This document shows positions 21,606-21,919 of a DNA stretch of 21,919 nt, piece after piece (the stretch's first letter is position 1; every line of letters starts with the position of its first letter). The translations under genes and the position numbers were made by a program. Under the pieces are notes generated by a model. It was given only the letters and a program-made list of their open reading frames with translations. It made no database searches and was not told the DNA's origin. The stretch comes from VRUE01 sp035557635. Its GTDB lineage: Bacteria; Actinomycetota; Thermoleophilia; Solirubrobacterales; 70-9. The stretch is from NCBI GenBank assembly GCA_035557635.1, contig DATMDR010000012.1, positions 1 to 21,919 of the forward strand, given 5' to 3'.

Positions 21606-21919
21606 ATGAGGCTGATCGTCACCGAGAAGAACAACAGCGCCGAGAAGATCGCCAAATTTCTCAGCGGCGGCAGCGCGTCCAGCGACAAAACGTTCAAAGT
21701 CCCCTACTACACCTGGACCGACGCCGACGGCGAGCAGCAGCGGACGATCGGGCTGAAGGGGCACGTGCTCGGGCCGGCCTTCCCCGAGGGCTACTCGAAC
21801 TGGCAGAAAACCGACCTGCACGACCTGATCGACGCCGAGCTGATCAAGGAGCCGACCGACAAGAACGTCGTCAAGGCGATCAAGAAGGTGGCGCAGGAGG
21901 CCGACGAGCTGGTGATCGC
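21606..21919 (+). CDS. topA: Type IA DNA topoisomerase, archaeal-like N terminus (partial)
   Basis: The first 104 codons of a gene running off the right edge. The start MRLIVTEKNNSAEKIAKFLS carries the TOPRIM strand and catalytic Glu (Glu7), followed by a TIGLKGHVLGPAFPEGYSNW segment (part of the DNA-gate region) and a charged helical stretch up to ADELVI, just before the expected D-x-D-REGE motif that falls outside. Type IA enzymes relax negative supercoils. The wording resembles haloarchaeal TopA (VTEK.N.A..IA..LS; GL.GHV.G..FP..Y..W) more than the usual bacterial LVIVESP.KAKTI..YLG. The ATG at 21606 is the only suitable start and has a -10 box 9 bp upstream. Reverse gyrase or Topo III cannot be excluded from this fragment. 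Confidence 0.85.
   Translation, partial: MRLIVTEKNNSAEKIAKFLSGGSASSDKTFKVPYYTWTDADGEQQRTIGLKGHVLGPAFPEGYSNWQKTDLHDLIDAELIKEPTDKNVVKAIKKVAQEADELVI

Noticed and set aside
1..21919. tRNA, rRNA, CRISPR arrays, insertion sequences, prophage
   Set aside because: None seen on reading: no cloverleaf-like segments in the gaps, no regularly spaced repeats, no transposase or integrase.

Overview
The window is very GC-rich DNA with bacterial gene organisation. It reads as a chromosomal segment of an actinomycete-like bacterium, most likely Thermoleophilia (Solirubrobacterales/Gaiellales). That placement is inferred from protein style: actinobacterial-type NuoA/B, a B12-dependent ribonucleotide reductase, TANNNT -10 boxes, and many small conserved actinobacterial membrane proteins. 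There is no rRNA, tRNA, CRISPR array, insertion sequence or phage. Gene density is very high and no gap reaches 300 bp.

Layout: (1) 1-1013, minus: start of a respiratory complex I operon (nuoA, then nuoB, which runs off the left edge). (2) 1149-2094, plus: three membrane proteins of unknown function, the last two tiny and less GC-rich. (3) 2091-3024, minus: a flavin reductase-like protein and a DUF4383-like membrane protein. (4) 3090-5422, plus: lipoprotein cytochrome c, serS, and a NarL/FixJ response regulator whose start overlaps the serS stop. (5) 5396-6601: msrB and a hotdog-type thioesterase, divergent with start codons 15 bp apart. (6) 6607-8579, minus: a HAD phosphatase coupled to an MFS exporter. 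(7) 8641-11961, plus: an ABC exporter ATPase and a 10-TM FtsX/MacB-type permease. (8) 11962-12931, minus: csoR and a DUF4396 membrane protein behind a CsoR-like operator. (9) 12931-15425: an HSL-family esterase divergent from a cytochrome P450. (10) 15465-16122, plus: a 57-residue basic protein overlapping a nucleotidyltransferase of the AbiEii type, a candidate toxin-antitoxin-like pair. (11) 16143-18977, minus: nrdJ. (12) 19120-19824, plus: a hemolysin III/PAQR-like membrane protein. (13) 19821-21527, minus: a precorrin-2 dehydrogenase-like protein with an unusual Cys-rich N terminus, and a GalE-like epimerase. (14) 21606-end, plus: the start of a type IA topoisomerase whose N terminus looks archaeal rather than bacterial.

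The strongest whole-window signal is regulatory. Most operon heads carry a TANNNT hexamer ending only 6-10 bases before the start codon, usually with no Shine-Dalgarno sequence. This means mostly leaderless mRNAs, and it fixes several start codons. Convergent genes overlap or abut at their stops, usually under short perfect palindromes and never with a T-tract terminator. The best candidates for undescribed biology are the CsoR-controlled DUF4396 protein (possible copper handling), the small-protein/nucleotidyltransferase pair, and the archaeal-like topoisomerase.
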